Part shown: positions 45,048 through 55,086 of the stretch, in pieces
Layout: each line of letters opens with the position of its first letter
Position numbering within the stretch: position 1 is the first letter of the stretch
Assembly (NCBI RefSeq): GCF_963931595.1
Contig: NZ_OZ007030.1
Location: 1,170,481 to 1,234,480 of the forward strand
Source: an uncultured Subdoligranulum sp.
GTDB lineage: Bacteria > Bacillota > Clostridia > Oscillospirales > Ruminococcaceae
Reading direction: 5' to 3'
DNA: 64,000 nucleotides
Made by a program: the position numbers and the translations under genes
The notes under the pieces: generated by a model
What the model saw: only the letters and a program-made list of their open reading frames with translations
Told to the model about the DNA's origin: nothing
Databases searched by the model: none

Positions 45048-46448
45048 TTACGAACGGGCCGACTGGGAATTTGTTTTCCGCAGTTCCAGGAAATCGAGGG
45101 TCAAAGCCAGCACAAAAGCACAGGCATCCCCCACTGGGCCGGCCCACAGGGCGCCCTCCACTCCCAGAAACTGGGGCAGGATCACCAGAGCCGGCAGCAA
45201 AAACAAGGCCTGACGGGACAAAGATACCAGGGTGGCCTGCACCGGCTTGCCGATGGCCTGGAAAAGGACGCCGGTGCACAGTTGGAAGCCGTTCAGGGCG
45301 ATGAGGAGCAGGAAGATTTTCAGGCTCTTCACCGCAAACTCCTGGTACAGTGCAGACTCGGAGCCGAAGATGCTGATGATGGCCTCCGGGAACAGCTGGA
45401 ACACCGCCGTGCCCAGGGCCATCACCACGGTGGCACAGCCCACCGCCAGGAAATAGGTTTTTCTGGCCCGGTCCATCTTCCCTGCGCCGTAGTTGTAGCC
45501 GATGATGGGCTGGGAGCCCACGGCGATGCCGATCACAATGCCGGTGATGATCTGGTTGATCTTCATGGTAATGCCCAGGGTGGTCATGGGGATCTCTGCG
45601 CCATATTTGGAGGCGGCGCCGTACTTCACCAGCACATTGTTCATCACAGCAATGACGATGGTGGCTGCCAGCTGCAGAAAGAAACTGGACACCCCCAGGC
45701 TGTACAGTTTCAGGCAGAGCTTGAAACGAGGAATCAGGCATTCCCGGGTGAGGTGGATGGACTTGAAGCGCCGCAGATAGACCACCGTCAGAATGGTGGA
45801 TATAATCTGGCCCAGCACCGTTGCGATGGCCGCACCGGTCACCCCCATCCCAAACACAAAGATAAAGAGGGGGTCCAGAATGGTGTTCAAAATGGCGCCG
45901 CTGAGGGTTGCCATCATGGCATAGACCGGACTGCCATCCGCCCGCACCACCGAGTTGAACCCCATGCTGAACATATAAAAGGGGAAGCCCAGCACAATGA
46001 TGGAGCCATATTCTAGCGCATGGGGCATGATGGTTTCGGTGGCGCCGAAGAGGATGCATAGGGGCCGCAGCCACACAAAAGAGACTACGGTAAGCACCAC
46101 GCTCACGATGACAGTCAGTGTGAGGGCATTGCCCACCCCCTGGGCCGCGTTTTTCAGCTCCTTCTGCCCCAGGCAGAGACTGAAAAAGGCGGTGGCGCCG
46201 TCACCAATCATCAGCCCCAGCGCTAGTGCAATGACGGTGATGGGCAAAATGACATTGGTGGCACGTTGCCCAGATAACCCACCCCGCGGCCGATAAAAAC
46301 TTGATCTACGATATTGTACAGGGTACTGACCACCATGGAAATGATACTGGGAATCGCAAAGGTCCGCAGCAACTTCCCGATGGGAGCAGAGCCTAGCGAT
46401 TGACGCTCTGTCTGTTCCCTCTCGTTCTCCTTTTCTCTTGATTGTCAT
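45048..46448 (-). CDS. MATE-family efflux transporter with a shifted N-terminal segment
   Basis: 466 codons from ATG 46448. From about residue 71 the sequence is a normal MATE protein (ATNVILPITVIALALGLMIGDGATAFF ... NYGAGKMDRARKTYF). Residues about 7-70 are not: they are Arg/His-rich and soluble. The expected first helix (GKLLRTFAIPSIISMVVSTL, then YNIVDQVFIGRGVGYLGN) is encoded in another frame between about 46263 and 46430. Two compensating one-base changes explain it: an extra base near 46427-46434 and a missing one near 46263-46266. As written the pump lacks helix 1 and is probably inactive. Confidence 0.8.
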   Translation of the reverse strand: MTIKRKGEREGTDRASIARLCSHREVAADLCDSQYHFHGGQYPVQYRRSSFYRPRGGLSGQRATNVILPITVIALALGLMIGDGATAFFSLCLGQKELKNAAQGVGNALTLTVIVSVVLTVVSFVWLRPLCILFGATETIMPHALEYGSIIVLGFPFYMFSMGFNSVVRADGSPVYAMMATLSGAILNTILDPLFIFVFGMGVTGAAIATVLGQIISTILTVVYLRRFKSIHLTRECLIPRFKLCLKLYSLGVSSFFLQLAATIVIAVMNNVLVKYGAASKYGAEIPMTTLGITMKINQIITGIVIGIAVGSQPIIGYNYGAGKMDRARKTYFLAVGCATVVMALGTAVFQLFPEAIISIFGSESALYQEFAVKSLKIFLLLIALNGFQLCTGVLFQAIGKPVQATLVSLSRQALFLLPALVILPQFLGVEGALWAGPVGDACAFVLALTLDFLELRKTNSQSARS

Positions 46449-46471
46449 GGCAGGCAATTTTGCCACACCAA

Positions 46472-46502
46472 ACTATAAACTTTCCCATTATGGGAAAGTC
46501 AA
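46472..46502 (-). promoter_or_regulatory. Promoter with palindromic operator for MATE-oxidoreductase
   Basis: Minus strand -35 TTGACT (46502-46497), -10 TTTATA (46479-46474, spacer 17) or TATAGT (46477-46472). Between them lies the palindrome ACTTTCCCAT-T-ATGGGAAAGT (46479-46499), ten perfect pairs around one base. A dimeric repressor such as MarR or TetR type bound here would block transcription; no such gene is nearby. Confidence 0.7.
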
Positions 46503-46650
46503 GAGGAAATTTGCAAACGGACACAAAAAAGCACCGCGGGCGCCATGAACCGCCCCAGTATTTTGCGCTATTCAATACGTATTCAATACGAGAGCCGAAA
46601 AAGCGTTCCATGCCGAAAATATAGAAGTCCGTTTTATGATACAAACAAAG

Positions 46651-46688
46651 AAAAAGGACCGTGAAACTTACGTTTCACGGTCCTTTTT
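46651..46688 (-). terminator. Terminator of tRNA-Pro
   Basis: 17-bp perfect stem AAAAAGGACCGTGAAAC with complement, 4-base loop, T-tract on the minus strand; 24 bases beyond the tRNA 3' end. Confidence 0.88.
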
Positions 46689-46728
46689 CAGCTGACCTTG
46701 ACGGCCCTTGTTTGGTCCGAGTGGCGAG
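46689..46728. repeat. Right direct repeat (inside the intact tRNA-Pro 3' end)
   Basis: Partner of 43989-44028. Covers the last 16 bases of tRNA-Pro and 24 bases downstream. Confidence 0.85.
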
Positions 46729-46789
46729 AGTCGAACTCACGGCCTCTTGAACCCCATTCAAGCGCGCTACCAAACTGCGCTACACCCGG
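46713..46789 (-). tRNA. tRNA-Pro (GGG)
   Basis: 77 bases with encoded CCA. Acceptor CCGGGTG pairs with CACTCGG (one G-U), D arm GCGCAGTTTGGTAGCGC, anticodon arm CTTGA-ATGGGGT-TCAAG reading GGG, T arm GAGTTCGACTC. Decodes CCC. The 3' end is duplicated 2700 bases away. Confidence 0.95.
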
Positions 46790-46821
46790 TCGGAACTGAG
46801 CTGTCTCGAATCAGCTTGTTT

Positions 46822-46850
46822 ATTATATTCCCATTTGCAAAAAATGTCAA
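46822..46850 (-). promoter_or_regulatory. tRNA-Pro promoter
   Basis: Minus strand -35 TTGACA (46850-46845), 17 bases, -10 TATAAT (46827-46822): full consensus. Confidence 0.9.
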
Positions 46851-46899
46851 CACATTTTTTGATTTTTTTCAAAACTTTTTTCGAAACCTTTATTACCGC

Positions 46900-47304
46900 T
46901 CAACGCCCGGCCACACTGCCACGAACAAGAGCCCGTTTCATACGCGCTTCTGCAAGTTCAATCTCATGCTTATCGATCCCCTTCTGTGCCAGAATTGCTT
47001 CTGCACGGGCCTTGCTGCGCTCCACGCGTTCCAGATCGATGGCATCAGACCATTCAAAGGTCGTTGCAAGCAAACGGCATTCTCCGCCGATCATACTGAG
47101 CATACCACCCATGCAGGCGGCGCGGCGCACGGATCCGTCCTCTGCGATAATACGGGATTCCCCCATGCCGACCGCCGTACAGTAATCGATGTGACGGGCA
47201 AGCAGTTCAATCTGCCCGCAAATGGTCCGGCAGGACAAGGATTTCACCTGGCCATCAAAAGCAATTCCGTCCGGCGTAATAATTTTCAGCGGGAAAGTTG
47301 CCAT
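46900..47304 (-). CDS. atpC: F1Fo ATP synthase epsilon subunit
   Basis: 134 residues: N-terminal beta sandwich (MATFPLKIITPDGIAFDG) and a C-terminal helical pair (DLERVERSKARAEAILAQ ... LAEARMKRAL). Links the rotor to F1 and can brake hydrolysis. Last gene of the operon. Confidence 0.94.
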   Translation of the reverse strand: MATFPLKIITPDGIAFDGQVKSLSCRTICGQIELLARHIDYCTAVGMGESRIIAEDGSVRRAACMGGMLSMIGGECRLLATTFEWSDAIDLERVERSKARAEAILAQKGIDKHEIELAEARMKRALVRGSVAGR

Positions 47305-47316
47305 GGACTCGCCCCC

Positions 47317-49583
<2,267 letters not shown>

Positions 49584-49605
49584 CAACGTCACCTCCCTTT
49601 ATGAC

Positions 49606-51141
49606 TCAGTTTTCTTTCTGAAACTTTTCCGTGAATGCAGACAAAACCGTCTTCATCTTTGCTTCCGTTTCCGCTTTCAGGTCACCCGTAGTGCGAATTG
49701 CTTCCATCACGTCCGCAGCCTCAGCATTTTCCTCCAGATACTGGTACAGTTCCCTCTCATAGGAGGCAATCTTCGGCACTTCGATTTCCTTCAGGTAGCC
49801 GTGCACCGTTGCATACAGGATGGCCACCTGTTTTTCTACAGGCACCGGACTGTTCCGATCCTGTTTGAGGACCTCCACAATGCGTTCGCCCTGGGCGAGA
49901 CGTGCTTTGGTATCCGCATCCAGGTCAGAACCGAATTGTGCAAATCCCTGCAGTTCGCGGTACTGCGAATAAATCAGTTTCAAGGTGCCGGCCACCTTTT
50001 TCATCGCCTTGATCTGTGCGTTGCCGCCAACGCGGGAAACCGAGATGCCCGGGTTGACCGCGGGGCGGATGCCTGCATGGAACAATTCCGTTTCCAGGAA
50101 AATCTGGCCGTCAGTGATGGAAATCACGTTCGTCGGGATATACGCCGCCACATCGCCGGCCTGCGTTTCGATGATGGGCAATGCCGTCAAAGAGCCGCCG
50201 CCCTTTTCATCGCTGAGCTTGGCAGCGCGCTCCAGCAGACGGCTGTGCAGATAGAATACGTCACCGGGATAGGCTTCCCGTCCGGGCGGACGCCGAATCA
50301 GAAGAGACAGCGCACGATAGGCCACGGCATGCTTGGAAAGATCGTCATAAATAATGAGAACATGGCGGCCTTTTTGCATGAAGTACTCGCCCATGGCACA
50401 GCCTGCATAGGGCGCAATATACTGAAGCGGAGACAGTTCCGATGCAGTGGCGCAAACCACCGTCGTGTATGCCATCGCGCCGTTCTTTTCCAGGTTCTCT
50501 ACCAGAGAGGCTACCGTGGATCGTTTTTGTCCGATGGCCACGTAAATGCAGAGCACGTCCTTGCCCTTCTGGTTGATGATCGTATCGGTGGCAATGACCG
50601 TTTTGCCGGTCTGGCGGTCGCCGATAATCAGTTCACGCTGACCGCGGCCGATGGGGATCATGGAGTCGATGGCCTTGATGCCGGTCTGCAGCGGCTGTTT
50701 GACCGGCTGACGGTCGATGATGCCCGGTGCCGGTGATTCAATGGCACGATAATCGGATGCTTCGATGGGACCTTTCCCGTCGATGGGCTGCCCCAGCGCA
50801 TTGACGACACGGCCGATCATCCCTTCACCTACCGGGACCGAGACTACTTTTCCGGTACGGCGGATGCCGCTGCCTTCCTTGATACCGCTGTCATCGCCCA
50901 ACAGAACAATGGACACACTGTTTTCTTCCAGATTCTGTGCCATACCATAGGTGCCGCTGTCAAACTGCACCAACTCACCTGCCATACAGTTGTCCAGGCC
51001 GGAAGCGCGGGCAATACCGTCGCCCACCATCGTGACAGTGCCCGTCTCGGACTGCTCGATAGCGTTCTGGTAATATTTGATCTGGGAACGAATGATGCGG
51101 GAAATTTGTTCGGGTTTCAGTTGCACGGTTTGTTTCACCAC
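49606..51141 (-). CDS. atpA: F1Fo ATP synthase alpha subunit
   Basis: 511 residues. Walker [16 protein letters not shown] near 170-180 and conserved [25 protein letters not shown]. Non-catalytic nucleotide-binding stator subunit. The start is GTG at 51141 with a poor ribosome binding site; GTG at 51138 is equally possible. Confidence 0.97.
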   Translation of the reverse strand: MVKQTVQLKPEQISRIIRSQIKYYQNAIEQSETGTVTMVGDGIARASGLDNCMAGELVQFDSGTYGMAQNLEENSVSIVLLGDDSGIKEGSGIRRTGKVVSVPVGEGMIGRVVNALGQPIDGKGPIEASDYRAIESPAPGIIDRQPVKQPLQTGIKAIDSMIPIGRGQRELIIGDRQTGKTVIATDTIINQKGKDVLCIYVAIGQKRSTVASLVENLEKNGAMAYTTVVCATASELSPLQYIAPYAGCAMGEYFMQKGRHVLIIYDDLSKHAVAYRALSLLIRRPPGREAYPGDVFYLHSRLLERAAKLSDEKGGGSLTALPIIETQAGDVAAYIPTNVISITDGQIFLETELFHAGIRPAVNPGISVSRVGGNAQIKAMKKVAGTLKLIYSQYRELQGFAQFGSDLDADTKARLAQGERIVEVLKQDRNSPVPVEKQVAILYATVHGYLKEIEVPKIASYERELYQYLEENAEAADVMEAIRTTGDLKAETEAKMKTVLSAFTEKFQKEN

Positions 51142-51169
51142 TCAATCTATAAAATGAGGCGCTATGTTT

Positions 51170-51706
51170 TTACAGGACCACATCGGCAATGTCATCGCGC
51201 AGCAACTCCAGACGGCGCCGTACAGTGCCATCCAGACGTTCCCCCGCAAGATCCAGGCGCAGCCCGGCCAAGACCTCAGGATCGATCTTTTCCGTCAGTT
51301 CTATGGTCTTTCCAGTTTTTGCCTGCAGGGCAACAAGCAGTTTCTCCCGCTCCGGTTCGGACAACGGGATCGCCGATGTCACAGTGGCTTCCAGGATACC
51401 ATGCGCTTCATTGTATTGTTGCCGATAGGCGTCCAGGCAGCCGGAAAGTTCCCCGATCAGATCAGCCTCGCATAACACCTTTAAGAAGTTGATTGTATAC
51501 GGGTGCATTCCTTCAAACGCCTTGTCCAGCAAGGCGCAGCGCTCCCGTTTGGGGATGCTGGGCGTTTGCAGCAGACGCAGATAGGAAGGCTCCTGCCGGC
51601 AGCAGGAAGCAGCAACAGTCAGCTCCTGCAGGATAACGTCCGTCAGAGATTCTTCTGCCGCCAGTTCATACAGGCTGCTGCCATAACGCTTTGCCTGTTC
51701 GGTCAC
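51170..51706 (-). CDS. atpH: F1Fo ATP synthase delta subunit
   Basis: 178 residues, starting RYGSSLYELAAEE and ending DPEVLAGLRLDLAGERLDGTVRRRLELL, the OSCP/delta signature. Joins the peripheral stalk to F1. The GTG start overlaps the atpF stop (GTGA). Confidence 0.93.
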   Translation of the reverse strand: MTEQAKRYGSSLYELAAEESLTDVILQELTVAASCCRQEPSYLRLLQTPSIPKRERCALLDKAFEGMHPYTINFLKVLCEADLIGELSGCLDAYRQQYNEAHGILEATVTSAIPLSEPEREKLLVALQAKTGKTIELTEKIDPEVLAGLRLDLAGERLDGTVRRRLELLRDDIADVVL

Positions 51707-52209
51707 GAGGCATCCCCCACATTCCGGATGAATTCATCAATCAACGCCTGATGGTCCGCCGCATGGATTTCGCGCTCAACCGCCTTGCTGGCGATTTCCA
51801 CCGCCATGCCGCCGATCTCATTTTTCAGTTCATTGACTGCCTTCTTGCGTTCCTGCGCCATTTCTGTTTCAGCAGCGTTACGCAGCGCCTGCGCTTCCGT
51901 CCGGGCTGCATCTACGATTTCCTCCTCACGCTTATGCGCGCGGGCGGCGGCCTCCCGAAGCATGGCTTCCTGCTCAGCCTTGATGCTCATCAGATGGGCC
52001 TGGTACTCTTTTTCCAGCTCCGCAGCCTTTTGCTTGGCCTGTGCTGCTTCGGCATACATGGTATCGATTTCCTGCTGCCGGTCATCGATCATTTGTTTGA
52101 CCGGCTTGAACAGAAAATGGCGCAGAACCGCAAAGGTGATGAGCATATTGCAGAACGTAAAAAGCGCAGTCCATGGATTCACGCCGACGAAGCTCTCAAA
52201 CCCCGTCAC
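51703..52209 (-). CDS. atpF: F1Fo ATP synthase b subunit
   Basis: 168 residues from GTG 52209 (AGGAGGG upstream). One N-terminal transmembrane helix (FTFCNMLITFAVLRHFLFKPV) and a long charged alpha-helical stalk rich in Ala, Glu, Lys and Arg. Peripheral stalk. Confidence 0.93.
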   Translation of the reverse strand: MTGFESFVGVNPWTALFTFCNMLITFAVLRHFLFKPVKQMIDDRQQEIDTMYAEAAQAKQKAAELEKEYQAHLMSIKAEQEAMLREAAARAHKREEEIVDAARTEAQALRNAAETEMAQERKKAVNELKNEIGGMAVEIASKAVEREIHAADHQALIDEFIRNVGDAS

Positions 52210-52243
52210 AGGTCATCCCTCCTTTCGCTGTCTCCACATGATT

Positions 52244-52483
52244 TCAGAACACGAAGAGGAGCAAAAGAGAGATAACCAGCGAATAGATACCGGTAGACTC
52301 GGTAATGGCGCAGCCCAGGATCATGTTGGTACGCAGTACGTTGGTCATTTCCGGTTGACGGGACATGCCCTCCAGCGCCTTGCCAACGGCGTTGCCTTCA
52401 CCGATTGCCGGGCCGATGGCTCCGAATCCGATGGCGATACCCGCTCCGATCGCGCAGGCGGCTTTTACAATTGCAGCTTCCAT
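52244..52483 (-). CDS. atpE: F1Fo ATP synthase c subunit, Na+-type with two carboxylates
   Basis: 79 residues from ATG 52483 (GGAGG). Two transmembrane helices joined by the RQPE loop. Helix 2 has AITESTGIYSLV: Glu62, Ser63, Thr64, Tyr67, the Na+ ligand pattern of Ilyobacter-type rotors. Helix 1 has GPAIGEG with Glu29 in place of the usual Gln, at the 33-residue spacing of Glu32/Glu65 in Fusobacterium nucleatum. Sodium coupling is the expected mode. Confidence 0.97.
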   Translation of the reverse strand: MEAAIVKAACAIGAGIAIGFGAIGPAIGEGNAVGKALEGMSRQPEMTNVLRTNMILGCAITESTGIYSLVISLLLLFVF

Positions 52484-52512
52484 AAAGGTTTCCTCCTGTA
52501 ATAAAGTACAAA

Positions 52513-53376
52513 TCAGGCTTCTTCCGGCGGCGGGCATGCATTACCCACATACACCATCGTCAGCAAACTGAAGACAAGGGCCTGAACCCCGCCGGAAAAG
52601 ACATCAAAATAAAGGCTCAGAATACCGGGAATGCCGACTTCCAGATACGGCACGCCACCCAGGCCCAATAACGCCAGGACCCCTGTGACGATAAAGACAA
52701 TTCCGAAGATTTTTCGCGCCATCTTTTTTCCGCGAAGGCCGCTTGCCAGCAGCCACGCACCGATCACCAGCACAAGAGCGGAAACAAAGATATTCTTTCC
52801 CACCAGCCCCAGCAACGCAGCCGAAGCGGTGGCCAGCGCCGAGTACACCAGGCTGGTCAGGACACTGCCGCCGGCAATGTTACCGAAATGACGGAACGCC
52901 ATGGAAATGGGCTGGGCAATCTCCGATACCAGATTCATGGGCGTCATGACCACAATCGGCTCGGTAAATCCTTTCAGCCATCCCAGCACGCCGTTGGCTT
53001 TGATGGAGCATCCCCAACAGAGGAAGCTGGTCATCAGTGCCCAGGTAACGGTGGTGGACAGATCCGCCGTGGCGGAACGGAAAATTCCCGTCATGCCGAT
53101 ATACGAACCGAAGATGGAAGAGAGGAACAAAGCGCCGATATAAGGCGTCCAATAGGAGTTGTGTTTGCCCATGGTATCTTCCACCATGCCGTAGAGCATG
53201 GATACGCCCTTCTCCACCAGCACCTGACGGCGGGAAGGCCGCTTCTGCAGATTTCTTCCCAGCAAGATGCCCACGATACACAGGCACACCATCACAAGAA
53301 AAGAAGAAACTACCGTCTGCGTAATCGGTATGCCGCCGAACAATGGGATGGTAAAATAAATTTTCGGGCCAGTCAT
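52513..53376 (-). CDS. atpB: F1Fo ATP synthase a subunit
   Basis: 287 residues, about six transmembrane helices. The essential Arg lies in ISMAFRHFGNIAGGSVL near 160-175. Forms the ion half-channels at the c ring. ATG at 53376 overlaps the atpI stop (ATGA). Confidence 0.95.
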   Translation of the reverse strand: MTGPKIYFTIPLFGGIPITQTVVSSFLVMVCLCIVGILLGRNLQKRPSRRQVLVEKGVSMLYGMVEDTMGKHNSYWTPYIGALFLSSIFGSYIGMTGIFRSATADLSTTVTWALMTSFLCWGCSIKANGVLGWLKGFTEPIVVMTPMNLVSEIAQPISMAFRHFGNIAGGSVLTSLVYSALATASAALLGLVGKNIFVSALVLVIGAWLLASGLRGKKMARKIFGIVFIVTGVLALLGLGGVPYLEVGIPGILSLYFDVFSGGVQALVFSLLTMVYVGNACPPPEEA

Positions 53377-53789
53377 AGGGCCGCTCCACCGCCTTCCTTG
53401 TCATTGCGGAAGAACTCCACCAGTTTGAGTACGCCCTGCGCCAACAGCAAAGGCAGCAACGCCGCAATGGGGTCGCACAGTTTCACACGGAACAGCAAAA
53501 TATAAATGGCAGCAAGAACCATCAGCCGAATCACACTGGATGTCTGAATGGAGAGCTGGGCTCTCTGCGGGTCATTGTCGCGTGCCGCGCGGTCCAGCGC
53601 ATTGGAGACCGTGATGCTCAACGACACAAAATTGCCGATGGACAAAAGCAGTCCCACGACAGCGCCCACCAGGACCGACCTTGTGAAGATTCCCAGCAGC
53701 GCATAGATTCCCAGCATGATTCCCACACAGATGATCATGGCAATCGTCAGCCGCGTCACCTGATGCAGGATGTCCCTGTGCTTTTGCAT
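53373..53789 (-). CDS. atpI: ATP synthase protein I (AtpI-like)
   Basis: 138 residues from ATG 53789 with AAAGGAGA. Four transmembrane helices (TRLTIAMIICVGIMLGIYALLG; VGAVVGLLLSIGNFVSLSITV; then two more). AtpI acts as a chaperone for c-ring assembly, notably in Na+-ATP synthases. Confidence 0.85.
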   Translation of the reverse strand: MQKHRDILHQVTRLTIAMIICVGIMLGIYALLGIFTRSVLVGAVVGLLLSIGNFVSLSITVSNALDRAARDNDPQRAQLSIQTSSVIRLMVLAAIYILLFRVKLCDPIAALLPLLLAQGVLKLVEFFRNDKEGGGAAL

Positions 53790-53809
53790 GCGAGGATATC
53801 TCCTTTCCA

Positions 53810-54079
53810 TTAACCGTGGTGATTGAACGATACCGGTGGCGGATTCTTTTTTTCAGGGGTACGCCCCTGCCGTTCGATGGCCTTCAGGGAATAGCGCAAG
53901 CTGCTCACCGCGCCCAGTATCCCCAGAATCACGCCAACCGCTACGATCCATCCCCCGAGCGCAAAAGCCTTTTGCAGCCAAACAGAAACGGCTACCAATA
54001 GTACCGGCGGTACGCAGACAGAAAGACCGAACTGTGTAAGCCATACCAGATGCCTGGTTATATCGTACAGATCTTTCAT
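53810..54079 (-). CDS. AtpZ/AtpI-like small membrane protein
   Basis: 89 residues from ATG 54079 (AGGAGGGG). Two transmembrane helices and a polar Pro-rich tail (TPEKKNPPPVS). Size, topology and position in front of atpI match AtpZ-type proteins, which help ion handling or assembly. First gene of the atp operon. Confidence 0.75.
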   Translation of the reverse strand: MKDLYDITRHLVWLTQFGLSVCVPPVLLVAVSVWLQKAFALGGWIVAVGVILGILGAVSSLRYSLKAIERQGRTPEKKNPPPVSFNHHG

Positions 54080-54115
54080 GTCCCCTCCTGCCCCGTAAGA
54101 TCGCTCAACGGCTAT

Positions 54116-54121
54116 AGTATA
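54116..54121 (-). promoter_or_regulatory. -10 of the atp operon
   Basis: Minus strand TATACT (54121-54116), 37 bases before the first ATG. The -35 is weak (TTAAAA at 17 bases). Confidence 0.4.
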
Positions 54122-54164
54122 CACCAGCGGTGTTTATTTTTTAACAGTTTCTTTCGTCTGTGTT

Positions 54165-54350
54165 TTATAATTTTTGTTCACTATGAATAGATTGAATCAT
54201 CCAATCCGCCATTTCATCGACCAAAGTATGACCTTTTTTCACATGCTGCGCATAACGGGAACTTCTCATTGCAATGTATAGTGTGGAATCAAGGGCCCGG
54301 AATCATTCAAAATATCTGCAGCATCTTTTCAAGGATGGCAGAGTTATGGC
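54165..54350 (-). other. Coding-like remnant, unrecognised
   Basis: Minus strand: ends with TAA at 54165 and encodes, in frame, LDSTLYIAMRSSRYAQHVKK then GHTLVDEMADWMIQSIHSEQ. Before it the frame is broken by stops, and the preceding stretch reads well only in another frame (GGHNSAILEKMLQIF). This looks like the decayed tail of a gene; no family recognised. The rest of the 290-base gap holds only the atp -10 and the plsY terminator. Confidence 0.4.
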
Positions 54351-54365
54351 CGCCTTGCCCAAAAG

Positions 54366-54418
54366 AAAAAAGTGATATGGGTTGAAACCCATACCACTAC
54401 ATTGCCATAATCACTTTT
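54366..54418 (-). terminator. Terminator of the der-plsY operon
   Basis: Nested stem: outer AAAAGTGAT/ATCACTTTT around an inner TATGGGT/ACCCATA hairpin, followed by T on the minus strand; it touches the plsY stop. Confidence 0.7.
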
Positions 54419-55079
54419 ATTTTTTGGAGCCGAAACGGTATTCGGTGCCGTTTTTCAGCCGTTCAATGTTGGACCGGTGCAGCCAGATCACCATGGTCGC
54501 CATGATCACACAGCATAGAGTATTGAAGATCACGGTAGGTACATTGGCGCCGCATACCAACCAATAAATCAGTGTCACGACCGGAAACAGGGCCGCCACC
54601 ATGATGCTCCCCAAAGAAACAATGTGGGAAAAAGCAAACTGGACAAGGAACACCAGCAACAGAATGCCACAGACAACAGGACTGATGGACAGTGCCGCTC
54701 CGGCGCCGACCAGCACGCATTTTCCGCCCTTGAAGCCGAAATACAGCGGCCGGCTGTGGCCAATCATGCAGAAAATCGCCGCCAGATACGCGCCACACAC
54801 CGGCGCAAGAAGTGCGTCGTTTCCGATCAGGGAAGCAAACAACAGACGTCCCAGGCTGGCCGCCGCCACGCTCTTGCCCACGTCTCCGATAATGGTAAAC
54901 ACCGCCGGCAATTTGCCGTAGGTGCGCAGAACGTTGGTCATACCCGCATTACCGCTTCCGTGGGTACGGACATCCTCATTGAACATTGCTTTGGAGACCA
55001 GCACCCCAAACAGGATGCTGCCCAGCAGATATCCTGCCAGAGCCGCCAGTACACAAGCCGCAATCACATGAAGTACCAT
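54417..55079 (-). CDS. plsY: Glycerol-3-phosphate acyltransferase PlsY
   Basis: 220 residues, about five transmembrane helices. The three PlsY motifs are seen: GSGNAGMTNVLRTYG near 41-55, HSRPLYFGFKGGKCV near 107-121 and SLGSIMVAALFPV near 155. Transfers acyl from acyl phosphate to glycerol-3-phosphate, the first step in membrane lipid synthesis. Follows der, as usual in Clostridia. Confidence 0.96.
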   Translation of the reverse strand: MVLHVIAACVLAALAGYLLGSILFGVLVSKAMFNEDVRTHGSGNAGMTNVLRTYGKLPAVFTIIGDVGKSVAAASLGRLLFASLIGNDALLAPVCGAYLAAIFCMIGHSRPLYFGFKGGKCVLVGAGAALSISPVVCGILLLVFLVQFAFSHIVSLGSIMVAALFPVVTLIYWLVCGANVPTVIFNTLCCVIMATMVIWLHRSNIERLKNGTEYRFGSKK

Positions 55080-55086
55080 GAAACCC

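Noticed and set aside
46570..46590. Tandem ATTCAATACGT pair considered as a CRISPR-like or iteron repeat
   Set aside because: Only two short copies, no spacers, no replication gene nearby.
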